Shown: positions 47,201 through 60,749, numbered from the stretch's first letter. The stretch is DNA of 64,000 bases from Theropithecus gelada (GCF_003255815.1 NC_037674.1:1138365-1202364), one strand, 5' to 3'. Program-made: numbers and translations. The notes: a model not told the origin generated them from the letters alone.

Positions 47201-48113
47201 ATGTGCTGAAGTTGTAGACATTGTGTGACACTTTTTAGGCTTTTCAGAATGAGGTGAGTGAAATTCATGATTTGTATCGAATTCCTTCAATAAGAGCTAC
47301 AAGCTTAATTGATGCTCATGCTTACCGCTTATCACAAATTCTCAGAACTGCACTGCCTCTTACTCCGACATAAACATTTCCATTAAAACAATAGCTTTAT
47401 ATCAAAAGGGAGTTGGCTGTTGAAAACAAATGCAACTCTAATCCTTGGACTGGGGCTGGACATTTTTTTTAATTGAGAGTCCTCTCGCCAGGGACTGCAT
47501 CATTTATAGTCAGTGATTTGTCTTGCTGTGTGGCGCTAGTGTTTCAATAATGGGAGATCTGAATGGACAGGAGGGCGTCAGGAGGCCAGTCTCCCCATGC
47601 ATTGTGTTTTGTTTCCTGAGACTCTTCCTGGGGAATTTTTTGTCTGAGATCGATTAGTGCTTAGAATAAGAACAAAGAACCACTTCATTGATCTGGGTGT
47701 TCAATATCCTAGAATTAGTCTCATAACTTCGTATCAAATTAAATCCTGAACATTCTAAGAACTGTTTTAATTTGTAATTATAAATATGACAAATGCATAC
47801 ACCAAGGCATATGGGCTTGGTTATCTTGGGATGCCGAAAACACCGCCCTCAGCACCACTGTAGCTGACGAGGTCTGCTCCGTGAGAAGGTGCTGACGAGC
47901 AGATGTCTTCTTCCCAAGTCACAGCCAAGGCTGGACTAAGCGCAGCCACATCATGCAAAAGGTGATGCTTGTCGCGGGAGTCAGAGACGAGCCTTCTGGA
48001 CAGAGTGGCGACATTCACAGTGATCACCGTGAAAACTGTGAAGCTGCCATCTTTCTGGTAAGACCTAGGATTCAGCTTTCCAGGGAGTTGGAGTCAAAGA
48101 TGAACCCACCTCT

Positions 48114-48430
48114 GGCTGAGTGCGGTGGCTCATACCTGTAATCCCAGCACTTTGGGAGGCCGAGGTGGGTGGATCACCTGAGGTCAGGAGTTTGAGACCA
48201 GTCTGGCCTCAAATAGCCTGGCCTCATGGTGAAACCCCGTCTCTACTAAAAACAAACAATTAGCCAGGCGTGCTGGCTCGCACCTGTAGTCCCAGCTAGT
48301 CGAGAGGCTGGGGCGGGAAAATCACTTGAACCTGGGAGGCGGAGGTTGCAGCGAGCCAACATCACGCCACTGCACTCCAGCCTGGGAGACAGAGTGGGAC
48401 TTTGTCTCAAAAAATAAATTAATTTAAAAA
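48114..48430 (+). mobile_element. Alu element with target-site duplication
   Basis: Starts GGCTGAGTGCGGTGGCTCA. Duplication AAAGATGAACCCACCTCT (48096-48113) and AAAGATGAACCCACATCT (48431-48448). It has a small internal duplication around AGTCTGGCCTCAAATAGCC in the left monomer. Confidence 0.95.
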
Positions 48431-48716
48431 AAAGATGAACCCACATCTAATGGAATTGGAGTTGGATGTTGCACACAATGACCAAAGAAGTAAAGGAGAA
48501 AATGTTAGGCAGAAGAAAATAAAAACAAATGTTACAATCAATCACAAAGCTTTAAAGTCAGAAAGAAACAAAGAATTTGGAAGCAGAGAGGAGAGTTCCC
48601 AGCCTTCTCCCCAGAAGCCAGACTAGCTATGGAAAGGCAAAGGGTAGTGTAAAAGCAGCAAACACTCGTCTCACAGTCTGAGGGAAGACAGGAACAGACA
48701 CTCCATGCCAGGTGGT

Positions 48717-48768
48717 GGAGGGAAGGAAGGAGGGAAAGAGGGAGAAGGAAAGAAACAGAAGGAAGGGA
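48717..48768. repeat. GGAA-rich purine tract
   Basis: An imperfect GGAAGGAAGGAGGGAAAGAG run, a degenerate microsatellite. Confidence 0.75.
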
Positions 48769-50379
48769 ACATGGATAGGCATATCGCATGAATGACAAGT
48801 CAAGACATAAATCCGAAGAAAACACAACTCAGAGAAAAGGAAAGTGACTTCCTTGAGTTTATTCACACAGTAGCATAAGAAATGAATAATTTATAAAAAT
48901 AATTTAAAATGAGATAATGAAACAATATAATGAGACAAACAGGATATCCTGATTGCAGACCTAAGTAAACAAACTTAGAACCAAAAACCGATTGCAGATG
49001 ATGACTTTTGTCAGAAACATTGAGGAACGAAAAAGACAACGGTGAAGTTTCAATAATGGACTTGGAAGAAATCACAGTGAATGTAGCACACACAGGAGAA
49101 AATGGAATTAAAGCCATTAGAGGTAAGACAAAAATATGAAAGCCAGAAAGGCAATCCAATCTAAATTACCTGGTGTTCATAAGGTAGGAAACACTCACAT
49201 AAAACACACAACATATCAAAAAATATCATACATGAAACTCTACCTTAATCAAAGAAAGAACACCACCAAATCTGCCAGTTAAAATAATACATACTTTTCT
49301 GAACTCCAAATCATTTTCACATTTAAGCTTTTTTAAAATAAACTTTTCTCAATTAAGAATAAAGAAATTTAGGCATTCAGTAAAATAAGGCAAATTTTTT
49401 CCAAGGTGAAAACATGACTTCAGCCTCCAAGTTCTCCAAAACAGTAATCAAGGCCTGAAGACACCAGAACAATGTCTATCAAATATTGCAGAAAAGACAC
49501 TGTGACTCAGTCGAGGTATAATTAAAGAATCAATACATGGGCAGACATTCTCAAAAGGAAACAAATTCTGGAATAGAGCACCCGTGAGTCTTTCGTAAGA
49601 GAAATTACTTAAAAATAAATCCCACCCAAGTTAAGAACTCAGAGAGGAAGGAAGTATTATATCAGGAAAGCACAGTAATCACTGAATTCACTTAAATATA
49701 AACCAGTGCAAAACAACCTTGGAAAACAGAATTTTAAAAGATAACTTGGCATTTATAGAACCTAACAATGAAAACTAATAATGTAAGCACTAACTAGTCA
49801 TGAGGGGGATATTGATGAGAGGAAATCTGAAAGTGACCATGTCTGTGAGAGAGAGGACAGCAGCCTCCTGCGTCTGGGTGCTGGACTGGTGCAATGGGCC
49901 AGGGCGTGGTGCTGCTCAGACCCGGCTTGGCACTCACAGACTTGGTGTTTTCCTTTTGAGCATAACATTTTCAGAGAACATCATCATCAGACAAGGATAT
50001 TTTGTGACCATGATATATCAAGACCAAAAGAAGACCACTTTATCTAAACAGAGACAAAGCATAAACATTGTCTAAGCCACAAGAATCACCAAACATTTTT
50101 CTACATCCCCTGTGTAAATGGCTACTGCTCCTCTACTGATGACAGACTCAGCCTCAGCCTCGTCTTCCCTTTTAGATATGATTTATTATGATACCCAAGC
50201 ATACAATTACCTCTTTTCTGGACATTTCCTTCTGAGAAGATGAAGACTACATACTTTACCCTATCCACTAAGCTAAATAAAACCAATAAACCCACACGTT
50301 GATATGAAATAAGCATAATGCTTTGAAATGCGGAGAAGACCAGCTAGGGACTTCAGGACTTGAGGAAAGACATGAAAAT

Positions 50380-51345
50380 TATTTCCCGGGGTTGTCTTTT
50401 TGCATCACATAACCCAGAATAGGGGCTGAAAAAGCCAGCAACCTGGAAGCAGCAGCAAGTACAGACCAAAAAGCAATACCCAACAAAGGCTGATTCTCTT
50501 TAGGTAAAAACACAAGAAAGTGGCAGCCTCACACAACAGAACACTTTTAGACAGTAACTACCCGATTCCAGCCACACTCCCAGAAAAAGCCTGTGGCCCC
50601 AGCCTCACTCACTCCTGCCAAGGCCAAATAAGGAAGCTAGGCCTGCCCAGTGTTCTGTTGTAATGGGATCCCCCAACTCCTCCACTAGGGCAGCATGAGA
50701 GAAGGTCAAGAGAGGACCCAAGACTTCCATACCTTCTAGGTGGCCACAAGCGCTTCTGGCACAGTGTCAAATCCAAACCCCTCCAAGCCAGGGTGGTAGC
50801 AGAGGAGGCCTAGTGCAGAAATCAAATTCCTACCTCTGCCCAGAAAGACCAAGGAGCACCTCACCCATGGAATATTGCTGAAGGCCAAGTAGGTCACCTG
50901 GACTTCTACCCCACCCCCGCAAGTAAGGAGGCAATGTCCCTCCCTCCTCACTAGAGCAGTGTCAAAAGAGGCTTCCTACAACATTTTAGAAAGATTCAGA
51001 GCCTAATAGTAAAACATCCAAAATGTCCAGCTTTCAATAAAAAAACAGTTTGCTACACAGAGAATAAGAAAGAGACAATCAACAGATGCCAGCACCAGGG
51101 TGACAAAGATGTGAGGAATTTTACATGAATTTTTAAAGTTGCCATCACAAAATGCTTTCACAAGTGATTACACACACTTTGGAAACAAATAGAAAGTCTC
51201 AGCAAAGGTAGAGGAGACACAAAAAGAATCAAATGAAAATTTGAAACTGAAATGTATGATAAACAAAATTAAAAATTCAATGGATGAGATCAACAGAACA
51301 CACGGGAGATCAGTGGAAAGAATTATACAACAGACTTTCCTTGTC
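50380..51345 (+). mobile_element. Old L1M 5' region and ORF1 start, sense
   Basis: AAAATGTCCAGCTTTCAATAA, AAAGAGACAATCAACAGATGC, AAAGTTGCCATCACAAAATGC and AGAAAGTCTCAGCAAAGGTAG follow the L1M 5' and ORF1 order. The part before about 50990 is less certain. Confidence 0.65.
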
Positions 51346-51447
51346 TTGAGTCTTCTAATTTATGTTGATAGTTGAAGCAAATATTGTAAAACTGTTCAAT
51401 GTGGTTCTAAATGTATGTGTATCCAAGAGAATTCAAATCAGGGTCTC

Positions 51448-51743
51448 TTTTTTTTTTTTTTGGAGATGGAGTCTCGCTCTGTCGCCCAGGCTGGAGTGCA
51501 GTGGCCGGATCTCAGCTCACTGCAAGCTCCGCCTCCCGGGTTCACGCCATTCTACTGCCTCAGCCTCCCGAGTAGCTGGGACTACAGGCGTCCGCCACTC
51601 GCCCGGCTAGTTTTTTGTATTTTTTAGTAGAGACGGGGTTTCACTGTGTTAGCCAGGATGGTCTCGATCTCCTGACCTCGTGATCCGCCCGCCTCGGCCT
51701 CCCAAAGTGCTGGGATTACAGGCTTGAGCCACCGCGCCCGGCC
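51448..51743 (-). mobile_element. Young AluY of Old World monkey type (AluYR-like), antisense
   Basis: Very low divergence. It ends GGCTTGAGCCACCGCGCCC (TTGAG in place of GTGAG) and contains CTCGCCCGGCTAGTTTTTTG, both of which I associate with AluYR of macaques and baboons. A perfect 15-bp duplication TCAAATCAGGGTCTC occurs at 51433-51447 and 51744-51758. Confidence 0.93.
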
Positions 51744-51758
51744 TCAAATCAGGGTCTC

Positions 51759-52175
51759 AAAGAGATATTTGCATACTCATGTTCACAACAGCATCATTCA
51801 CAGTAGCCAAGAGGTGGAATCATCTCAAATATCCATCAAAGCATGAATGAATTTTTAAATATGGCATATACTTACAATGGAATGTTATGCAACCTTAGAA
51901 AAGAAGCAAATCCTGTCACATGGCTACAACATGGATGAACCTCCAGGACATCATGCTCAGTGAAATCAGCCAGCCACAAAGGGACAAATATTGTATGATG
52001 CCACTTACAAAAGTTTCTAAAGCAGTCACAGTCATAGAAAGAGAAGGTAGTAAGGTGGTTCCCATGGGCTGGGGGAGGAGGAATTAGTGTTTAGTGGCTA
52101 TAGAAGATGTAAAATGAGATGTGGCTTCTATACTACGTTTAAACTGATAAAGTGTCCGTACTAGTAGAGTGTGAA
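51759..52175 (+). mobile_element. L1M ORF2 end and 3' UTR, sense
   Basis: TCACAGTAGCCAAGAGGTGG, TACAATGGAATGTTATGCAAC, CTCAGTGAAATCAGCCAGCC and GTAAGGTGGTTCCCATGGGC are old L1 3' text. The young Alu is inserted at its upstream edge. Confidence 0.75.
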
Positions 52176-52179
52176 ATAA

Positions 52180-53225
52180 AAGGCATCAAAACGTGTGGGA
52201 TACAGCTAACGTAGTGCTTAATGAGGGTTTTATAGCACTAAATGTACACTTCAGGAAAGAAGAAAAGTCTGGAATCAATAATCTAAACTCCCACTTTAAG
52301 AAATCGGAAAAACAAGAGCAAAATAAACCCAAATCAAGTAGAATGAGGGAAACAATAAAGAACAGAAATTAATGGAATTGATGACTCAGAATGATACAGA
52401 AGAAAAACAAGAAACAAAGAGATAATTCTCCAAACGTATCAATAAGATTAACAAACCACTAGGATAACTGGCCCCCCCAAAAAGATAATAGCAAATTACC
52501 AATATTGGAAGTAAAACATAAAACTACCGATCTTGTAAGGACATCAGAGGGATAATCAGGAATAGTGTAACAACTTCTGAAACATAAATGTGGTAACTTA
52601 GATGAAATAAACCAATTTCTAGGAAAGGACAAACTGCCCTAGTTCACCCAACATAAAATAAGGCATTTGGATAGTCTTATAATCATTAATAAATTGAATT
52701 CATAATTTAAAAATTCCTGAACAAAAAATCTTCAGTCCCATATTACTTCCTAGAGAATTCTACCAAATGTTTAAAGAAGAATTAACACCAACTCTACACA
52801 AACTCTTCCAGGACGTATGAGAGGAGGGAACACTTCTGTCTTCATTTTATGAGGCCAGAGTTACTCTCATAAATATTTAAAACTCTTAACAAAATATTAA
52901 CAAATATTATCAAATTTACGCAATATTAATACCAAACTAATAATATTAATATTGTACTGTTAATATTAACAATACTAATATTTTGTTAAGAAATTTGCAT
53001 TAATATTTATGAGAGTAATTATACCCTCAGTAACTTATAGACGTAATTATTTACAATGACCAGCTGAGATTTATTCCAGGGATTTGAGGTTGGTTCAATA
53101 TTTGAAAATCAATCAATGCAACCCATAATATTAACGAAGAAAAAATCATATGATCACATGAAATGGTAAAGAAAAAGCAGACAAAATTCAACATCCATTC
53201 TTTTATAAAAGCAAATAACCATGGC
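52180..53225 (+). mobile_element. L1M ORF2 middle, sense, with palindromic insert
   Basis: CAGCTAACGTAGTGCTTAATG, AAGTCTGGAATCAATAATCT, ATTACTTCCTAGAGAATTC and GACAAAATTCAACATCC are in ORF2 order. It is a separate insertion from the 3' fragment before it. An AT-rich foldback at 52861-53018 interrupts the ORF2 text. Confidence 0.75.
52861..53018. repeat. AT-rich inverted repeat (foldback)
   Basis: The outer arms TTACTCTCATAAATATT (52861-52877) and AATATTTATGAGAGTAA (53002-53018) are exact complements. An inner pair, CTTAACAAAATATTA (52885-52899) and TAATATTTTGTTAAG (52976-52990), is also exact. Confidence 0.92.
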
Positions 53226-53503
53226 TTCCTGATAAAATCCACTCGAGAGCCAAGCCTTAGTCCCTCAAACCTTCCATCCAAACACCTAAGACCTACAATA
53301 ATTCCTTTATTTCCCTCTTACTGAGGTGCCCCATGGTTCCCCATGATATGTGTTCTTTCACTGCAACAAGTAATCATCCCAATCAATCAACTGTCAGAGT
53401 GTTCTTAACAATCTCTGGCTGGAAGGTATTGGCGTTACTTCATTTTTCATAGTGTTGAGACTATTGATTCTGTCTAAAATTGAAGAATATAGCTAATAAT
53501 CAC

Positions 53504-53636
53504 TCTATCTCTGAATCTTTTGAAAATGTTTTTCTTAACTTCAGAGCAATCTTTCAGATAATAATATATTTCTATCTCTGAATCTTTAAAATTGTTTTTC
53601 TTAACTTCAGAGCAATCTTTCAGAAAGTAATATATT
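53504..53636. repeat. 67-bp tandem duplication
   Basis: Two copies, 53504-53570 and 53571-53636, both starting TCTATCTCTGAATCTTT and sharing TTTTTCTTAACTTCAGAGC. They differ by a few substitutions and a small indel. Confidence 0.93.
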
Positions 53637-55505
53637 CATTGATAAAAAATACCCACTTGTTTGAAGTTTTAATTTCTCTATTTTCTTTTTCTATTCTAAT
53701 AGAATCCGGAAAAATCCCAGTTACTTTTTAAAATAACATCAGTCGTACAAAATTGTTATCAAACATTGCTACATTTTCTGTCTGCATATTGGCCTATGAA
53801 TCTGTCTGTGTGAATTCAATGAAGATCGTTTTTGAAAGACATCTACCTGATATTAGCTGTGATTTTTACTAGGAGATAGAATTTAAGCTTTTTTTAAAAA
53901 AAATACTATCATGTTTATCCTTTTCTCCATTTTTGAAGTTTTTTTAAAAATATGAAATCAAGTCTATTGTATGAAAAAGAGTATGTCTCATGGTAAAACA
54001 AAACTCTGGAAACATATATACCAAGATATTAACAAAGACTGGTGGAGATGGAGATTTGTTGTTTTCTTCTACATATTTTTCTGTGATTTTAAAGATTTTT
54101 TAAAGCAAAATTTTAAATCATTTGGAATATGCATCAATATTTTGAGAAGAAAGAGAAACATTATGAAGATATGAGAGAAAAGCCACCACTACAATTTTGT
54201 CACAAGGGTATTTTTTATTTTGATGCATATCCACACCCCAGTACAAACACATAAAACAATATAGAAGATTTTATGTAACTATTTTTACCTAACATTATAT
54301 TATCAGCATTTTCTTTTTCAAAAGGACTAAATCTTTGTTAGTCTTCTTATTCAATACAAATTGCCCTTTTTCTTAGGGGTTGTTGAACAGCTTGTGAATT
54401 GAAGACACAGAATCTCATAGATGGCCGACAACTTAAACAGGAAGTGCAGGGCCTAAGGCCGGCCTTTACATGCACGGAGTGAGTGCACAGCTGTCTGTGA
54501 GTGGTTCTCTCATCAATATAAACAACAACATGAATATATGTCTTGAACAAATAAATATTCTACTTTATAAAAGCAAATCTACTTGTGAAACAAACAATAT
54601 CACTGCATGGAATCAGCAGTTATTTTGAAGACTGATTCCCTAAAATACACTGGGGCCTCCAGCTTAGTTAAAATGGCAGAAAGAAAAAGAACCCTGTGCT
54701 AGGCAGGGGCTGGGATAGGGCTTCCAGGCCCAACTGCTCTCTCTCCTTAGACTTGCCCCGGATCCCACAGCCAGGGCTGGCAGCTGCTGCAGTCACCCTG
54801 GGCTGCATGCTTAGCCATCTTATGATGTCCTGGGAGCAGCGCATTAACTTCACATCATCTTCACATTCTTTTGAAGTCAGACTTAAACCGAGACCAAAGC
54901 ATGCTTTTTATGCTCCTTTTATCTGTGACTTTATTACAGAAGAAATAAAGAGCCATTGGAATGTGCCCTCTCTTTCTACTTGACACATACTCAGGGAGCG
55001 ATGATGAATTCCAAGCCAAGTCTATGACTCTAAGTCCTCATTAAAATTGGGGGCTGGCTAGCTACTTTTTAAAAAGACTTTGTTCTAACTTGAGCGTAAT
55101 TAGTCCTGACAAATGGGCTAATCACAATGCTGTGCAACTCTGGATGAACTCCAAACCGCTAGAGCTTTATGTTTTGTATTGACGAAACAAAGGCTTTTGG
55201 TATAAAAGACCAATAAATTACCCCAACATGGTTTGATAACAAGGCTTTGATAAATAAAATTACACAAGTCATATGGGATATGACTAAAAAATAAATTCTG
55301 TAAATAACAGTAGCATTGGGCACACGGGGTAATAAGAAGAAAATGTAGAGCCATGCAAACGGCCCAAACAGCCCACATATTTGAAGTATGAACACAGGGA
55401 GTAACAGAGTGACTTTCGAACGTCCTTGTCATTCTTACTTCAGTGAGGCTCGTCCTCAGACTCTGCGGCTTCTCTGTGTTCATCTGTTGTTTGTTCTGAT
55501 CGCAC

Positions 55506-55800
55506 TTTTTTTTTTTTTTTGAGACAGAGTCTCGCTCTGCAGCCCAGGCTGGAATGCGGTGGCGCGATCTCAGCTCACTGCAAGCTCTGCCTCCCGGGTT
55601 CACGCCATTCTCATGCCTCAGCCTCCCGAGTAGCTGGGACCACAGGCGCCGCCACCGCGCCCGGCTAGTTTTTTGTATTTTTAGTAGAAACAGGGTTTCA
55701 CCGTGTTAGCCAGGATGGTCTCGATCTCCTGATCTCGTGATCCACCTGCCTCGGCCTCCCAAAGTCCTGGGATTACAGGCGTGAGCCACCGCGCCCGGCC
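55506..55800 (-). mobile_element. AluY-like element, antisense
   Basis: Low divergence, with CCCGGCTAGTTTTTTGTAT as in Old World monkey AluY. Duplication CTGATCGCAC (55496-55505) and CTGATTGCAC (55801-55810). Confidence 0.95.
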
Positions 55801-56647
55801 CTGATTGCACTTTTTTACTGGTAATTACTTCTTTGAGGAGTAGACACTTAAGCATTACATGGAGCTATAATTTTTACACTTTATTGTCCTTACACTTGAA
55901 TTTTACCATAAAATACTAACTGAACACAAGTATATACTGGTCTTACTGCCAATCAGCAGATGTTTGAAATCCAAAGATTCATGCATGGATAGCTTAAAGG
56001 AAGTAAGAAAACAAATATCAACTGTAGAATCTAGGTGGTAGTAGAATTTTTTGGTTTCTGTGTGATGACACATGAGGTGATACTCAAGGAAAACCCCTAC
56101 GGACAGGAAAATAGATGTGAATTTTGAGTTGTGATTGCAAGGAAAACTTTAGCCAGGACTGGACCGGGCTGCCTGTCTGAGACTGGGAGGTGCTTGGCTG
56201 CCAGCAGAGCTGACTGCGTGGCTTCTTGAATTATGATTTTTTTCTTCCCTGGGAAGAGTAAATAGGTTGACTGAATGACTGTTTGGATACCCTCTGGGAA
56301 GGAGAGCCCCCAGGCCTTTGAAGGCAGGGGCCTCAGTGTGGGGCTGAGGCTATGCCAATGGGGGCTAAGGGCGTGGGGCTTGCATGCATCCATCCAGACC
56401 AGCGTGGGCATCTCAGCAGCACAGCCAGGAAGGAGGGCATGAGAGTGCCCCTGCCAAGAGCCAGGTACTTGCGAAACAACAGCATTCCTGCATTCCCCTC
56501 ATGTGTGGTGTTCTGATAAACGGAGCGAGTCTCCTTCTGGTTTAGAGCAAATCAGAAGGAGAAGGTGAACTACTAAGTCCAATGTAGTACGACTCTGACG
56601 ACAGACATCTTCAATGGCCACAGAAAAGGGGCAAGAGCTGTGTGTTT

Positions 56648-56663
56648 GGGGGGGTGGGGGGGG
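56648..56663 (+). repeat. G-rich run
   Basis: G runs split by a single T. Only two runs, so weak as a quadruplex. Confidence 0.6.
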
Positions 56664-57423
56664 CAGCGGCAGGACAAGGGCCACACAATTCCCATGCTCC
56701 TGTCTCTGTCAGTTGTTTAGCAATAGAGTCTAAAAGATAAATATATCTTTATTTGTTATGGAGAGCGAAGTGAGAACCGAGCAACATCCAAAGAGCAGTG
56801 CTGTTGTCCAAGGAAAGTTGGGGTCTGGAGGGAACTATTTTGGGTAAATTCAAAATTTCCCACACAGAAGTGTCTGATCAGTGACAACCAGTTGAAATAG
56901 AACCATTAAGAAAAGTTTCATTGGACAAAGAGGAAACGCACCCAGGTTATCTGATTGATGGCTACCGTGACAATAATGGCAAAGAGAGATTGACCCTGGC
57001 TGGCAAAGGCTTCATTATCTCAGGAAACGGGCCTGCATTTCTTCAGATTCTATGTTGATTAAGACGGAAAATGGACGTCTGGCCAACAGTCTTCACGTGA
57101 GCTGGATGGACGTCACCTATGTAAGCTCCTGAGTCCCCAGGGGACTCCTAAGGAATCAATTCCTCACCTAGGCAGCCAGCCTCCAAATAGGTCCATGGCA
57201 TCCCTTGTCTGCACAGAAGCCATGTGGACTGTTAAAATCTGAATCCTGCTGAAAGCTTACAGTATTTTCATAGAAAACGAATTTGTGGTAAGCTACATGC
57301 CTTTAATATGTGATATTTATTAAAAATAAATATCAACCAACTAAAATCAATCTGCTCTGCCCCTTTCAAAAATTTTGGTTCATATATTTGTATCCATATG
57401 GCAAAACTAGGCTTATCTGAAAA

Positions 57424-58676
57424 GTACATAAATGGTGTCGGGAAAACTGGCTAGCCATACACAGAAAACTGAAAATAGACCCCTTCCTTATACCTTACAC
57501 AAAAATTAACTCAAGATACATTAAAGACTTAAATGTAAGACCTAAAACCATTAAAAACCCTAGAAGAAAACCTAGGCAATACTATTCAGGCATGGGCAAG
57601 GACTTCATGACCAAAACACCAAAAGCAATGGCAATAAAAGCCAAAATAGACAAATGGGATGTAATTAAACTAAAGAGCTTCTGCACAGCAAAAGAAACTA
57701 TCATCAGAGTGAACAGGCAACCTACAGAATGGGAGAAAATTTTTGCAATCTATCCATCAGACAAAGGGCTAATATCCAGAATCCACAAAGAACTTAAACA
57801 AATTTACAGGAAAAAGAAAACAAACAACCCCATCAAAAGTGGGCAAAGGATATTAACAGACACTTCTCAAAAGAAGACATTTATGCAGCCAACAAATATA
57901 TGAAAAAAAAGCTCATCATCACTGGTCATTAGAGAAATGCAAATCAAAGCCACAATGAGATACCCTCTCATGTCAGTTAGAAAAGCGATCCTTAAAAAGT
58001 CAGGAAACAACAGATGCTGGAGAGGATGTGGAGAAATAGGAAAGCTTTTACACTGTTGGTGGGAGTGTAAATTAGTTCAACCATTGTGGAAAGCTGTGAT
58101 GATTCCTCAAGGATCTAGAACCAGAAATACCATTTGACCCAGCAATCCCATAACTGGGTATATGCCCAAAGGATTATAAATCATTCTACTATGAAGACAC
58201 TTGCACACATACATTTGGAGTAGCACAATTCACAATAGCAAAGACCTGAAACCAACCCAAAGGCCCATCAATGATAGACTGGATAAAGAAAATGTGGCAC
58301 ATATACACCATGGAATACTATGCAGTCATAAAAAATGATGAGTTCATGTCCTTTGCAGGGACATGGATGAAGCTGGAAACCATCATTCTCAGCAAACTAG
58401 TACAAGAACAGAAAACCAAACACCGCATGTTCTCACTCATAAGTGGGAGCTGAACAATGAGATCACATGGACACAGGGTAGGGAACATCACACACCAGAG
58501 CCTGGAGGGGGGTGGGTGGATGGGGGAGGGATAGCACTAGGAGAAATACCTAACGTAGATGGCAGGTTGATGGGCGCAGCGAACCACCATAGCACGTGTA
58601 TACCTATGTAACAAACCTGCACGTTCTGCACATGTATCCCAGAACTTAAAGTATAATAAAAAAAATTTAAAAAGTG
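57424..58676 (+). mobile_element. L1PA-type element, 5'-truncated, sense
   Basis: About 1.25 kb: the ORF2 C-terminal part, 3' UTR (from about 58450) and tail. ORF2 is broken: the open segments are 57592-57903, 57937-58137 and 58271-58453, in shifting frames, with a 9-base deletion near 57588 against the consensus as I recall it. The 3' UTR has the G-rich tract (58504-58530) and ends AAGTATAATAAAAAAAATTT. A dead copy. Confidence 0.95.
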
Positions 58677-58999
58677 CCTTGTTGGATAAATTTTAAATAA
58701 TGAAACGATTAATACAAACAGGAGTGAAATGTAGCTACTAAAATATCAAAACAATATCTTCACTCCTATGTCTCCCTAATGCTTCCATATTAATTTTTCT
58801 AAGACGACAACTAAATGTTTGCAAAGGGATATATTTATCCTTTAGACTCATTTGCTAAACAGATTAAGGGTTATTTTCTCTTCCAAACATTCACGTACTT
58901 TCTTTGAGCTAATTACTTTGCTAGCTCCCTGGGACACCAACAGGTGGATTCACTGGGAAAGGTATAAAATGAATGCCAGACAATGACTGCTGTCTGCTT

Positions 59000-59175
59000 T
59001 CAAGCTCATTAATCCTCACAAGGTCCTTATCTCTGAGGCCAGCATGAGAATTGTCCTGCCCATTTTGCAGATGAGGAAACTGAGTCTCAGAAGTAAGACA
59101 GTGATCCAAGACGATGTATCTTATGAGTGCAGGCCTGGAATTTAAACCCAGGTAGGATGGCTCCAGCATCATATT
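59000..59175 (+). mobile_element. MIR element
   Basis: CTCATTAATCCTCACAAGG, CCCATTTTGCAGATGAGGAA, ACTGAGTCTCAGAAGTAAG and CCTGGAATTTAAACCCAGGT follow the MIR core order. Confidence 0.85.
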
Positions 59176-59984
59176 CTCAGCCTCTGTCTTCCAAGTCCTC
59201 CTTGGTTAAAATCACGGTACGATGCTATGTGCTAAATGTCACCATGGGGCAAAGTCAGGGCATTCTGGAAGTAAATGGCTGTCAACCCATCCTGGGCTTT
59301 GAGGGGCATGGGAGCAGCTCCTGAAAATGGCCTCCTGGAGGAATGACATCAATGCTTAAAAGCCCAGGGACTACTGAGTTATCTGGGTGGGCTCGGAGGG
59401 TATGGGAGTGTGGCATGAGTGCTTGCTAGGACGTGGGCAGGGAGTGCTCCAGGAGCTTCAGCTCAGGTGTCAAGGGCTGTTTGGCTTTTATCCAGTGCAG
59501 CTTTCTCCTAGAGTGCTGTGCTCTACAGCTATCTCGAGGCTACAGGACGGCTCGCCCTCGCATTTCACGAACAAAGATACTTTTAAGGTTCAGATTGCCA
59601 TTTGTGTCATGGGATAGTGGCCTAGCTACCTTAAAGGGTTGTAGTATCATCAAAAGAGCATGTGAAACAATGAGTGTTCCTAAGCATCTTAAGCGTGGTG
59701 ATATTCCAGAGAAATACTTTCCAGAGCCCTAAATCTCAACAAGAATGTACTTTTATAATTTTAAATCATCATACTCGCTTATGTCATGATACAGATTTAA
59801 GACTTTCCTTCCGATCAAATATTGGAAGCAGTAATATGATTCTACAGTGGAAAAATGATATAAAATATCTTCCATGCCAGGGGATATCTTGTTTGGTATA
59901 TACAGTCCAACACCGGGGAGGTAAATAAAATGTTCTGGAAACCGGGGATGAGATACTGGAAGTCAAGTTAACTCTTTGTGGCAC

Positions 59985-60190
59985 TGACATCGTGGAAAAG
60001 CCACTGGCCTCAGAATGAGAGGGTCTAACGCCAGCTAAAGCACATACTGGGTGCACCACTGAAGGCTGTGCCTGAGATCTTGCTGAGACTGGTTCCTCAT
60101 CTATAAATAAAGCTATTGGCCCGTGTCCTACCTTGCTCAAAGTACAGAGCGAGAGCCAAATGAAAACCATAAAATGCTCTTATGCAGACG
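59985..60190 (+). mobile_element. Degenerate MIR-like element
   Basis: A match around GGTTCCTCATCTATAAATAAAG and flanking text; strongly diverged. Confidence 0.4.
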
Positions 60191-60749
60191 TATTACTGTC
60201 ATCATATATTAAATGCTATAATTTATTCAGGTCCCATGGAAGGAGTAATTAATTAAATCTGATTTAAAAAAAACAGACATATTCAGATATGATTTGTATC
60301 ACAGGATTTCAATTTTCTTAGCGGACGAGCAGTTCATTAGACCAAGAAGAGGTTTTCTCCGCATTTCCTGTCTGAATTAGAGATGGAGGATGACTCACAG
60401 CGGGTTTGAAAGATTTTTCACTCAATCCTGTGAACAAAGATACTGACGCTATTTTTAAAATTATGACTTTCAAACCCAGACTGATACATTACCCAGATTG
60501 CATTCAGAAAAATATGACAAAAAGCCAAGAAGAAACCACTTTTTGAGTTTCTTCTACAAGAGCTATTTAAACATATATTCCTATTTGCATTCAAGATGTA
60601 ATCTCACTATAGCATCCTGCTGGAGCAGTCTCATTGAATACAGTGCTGGCAGCTGACTTAGTGGATGATTACTGAAGAAAGACAATGCGTAAATCTCTCA
60701 AATCTCCCTCACAGGAACGACATTGAGTCAATAATCATAGGCAATATTT

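Noticed and set aside
57592..58453. ORF2-like protein segments
   Set aside because: They are broken parts of a truncated L1 and not an active retrotransposon or a host gene.
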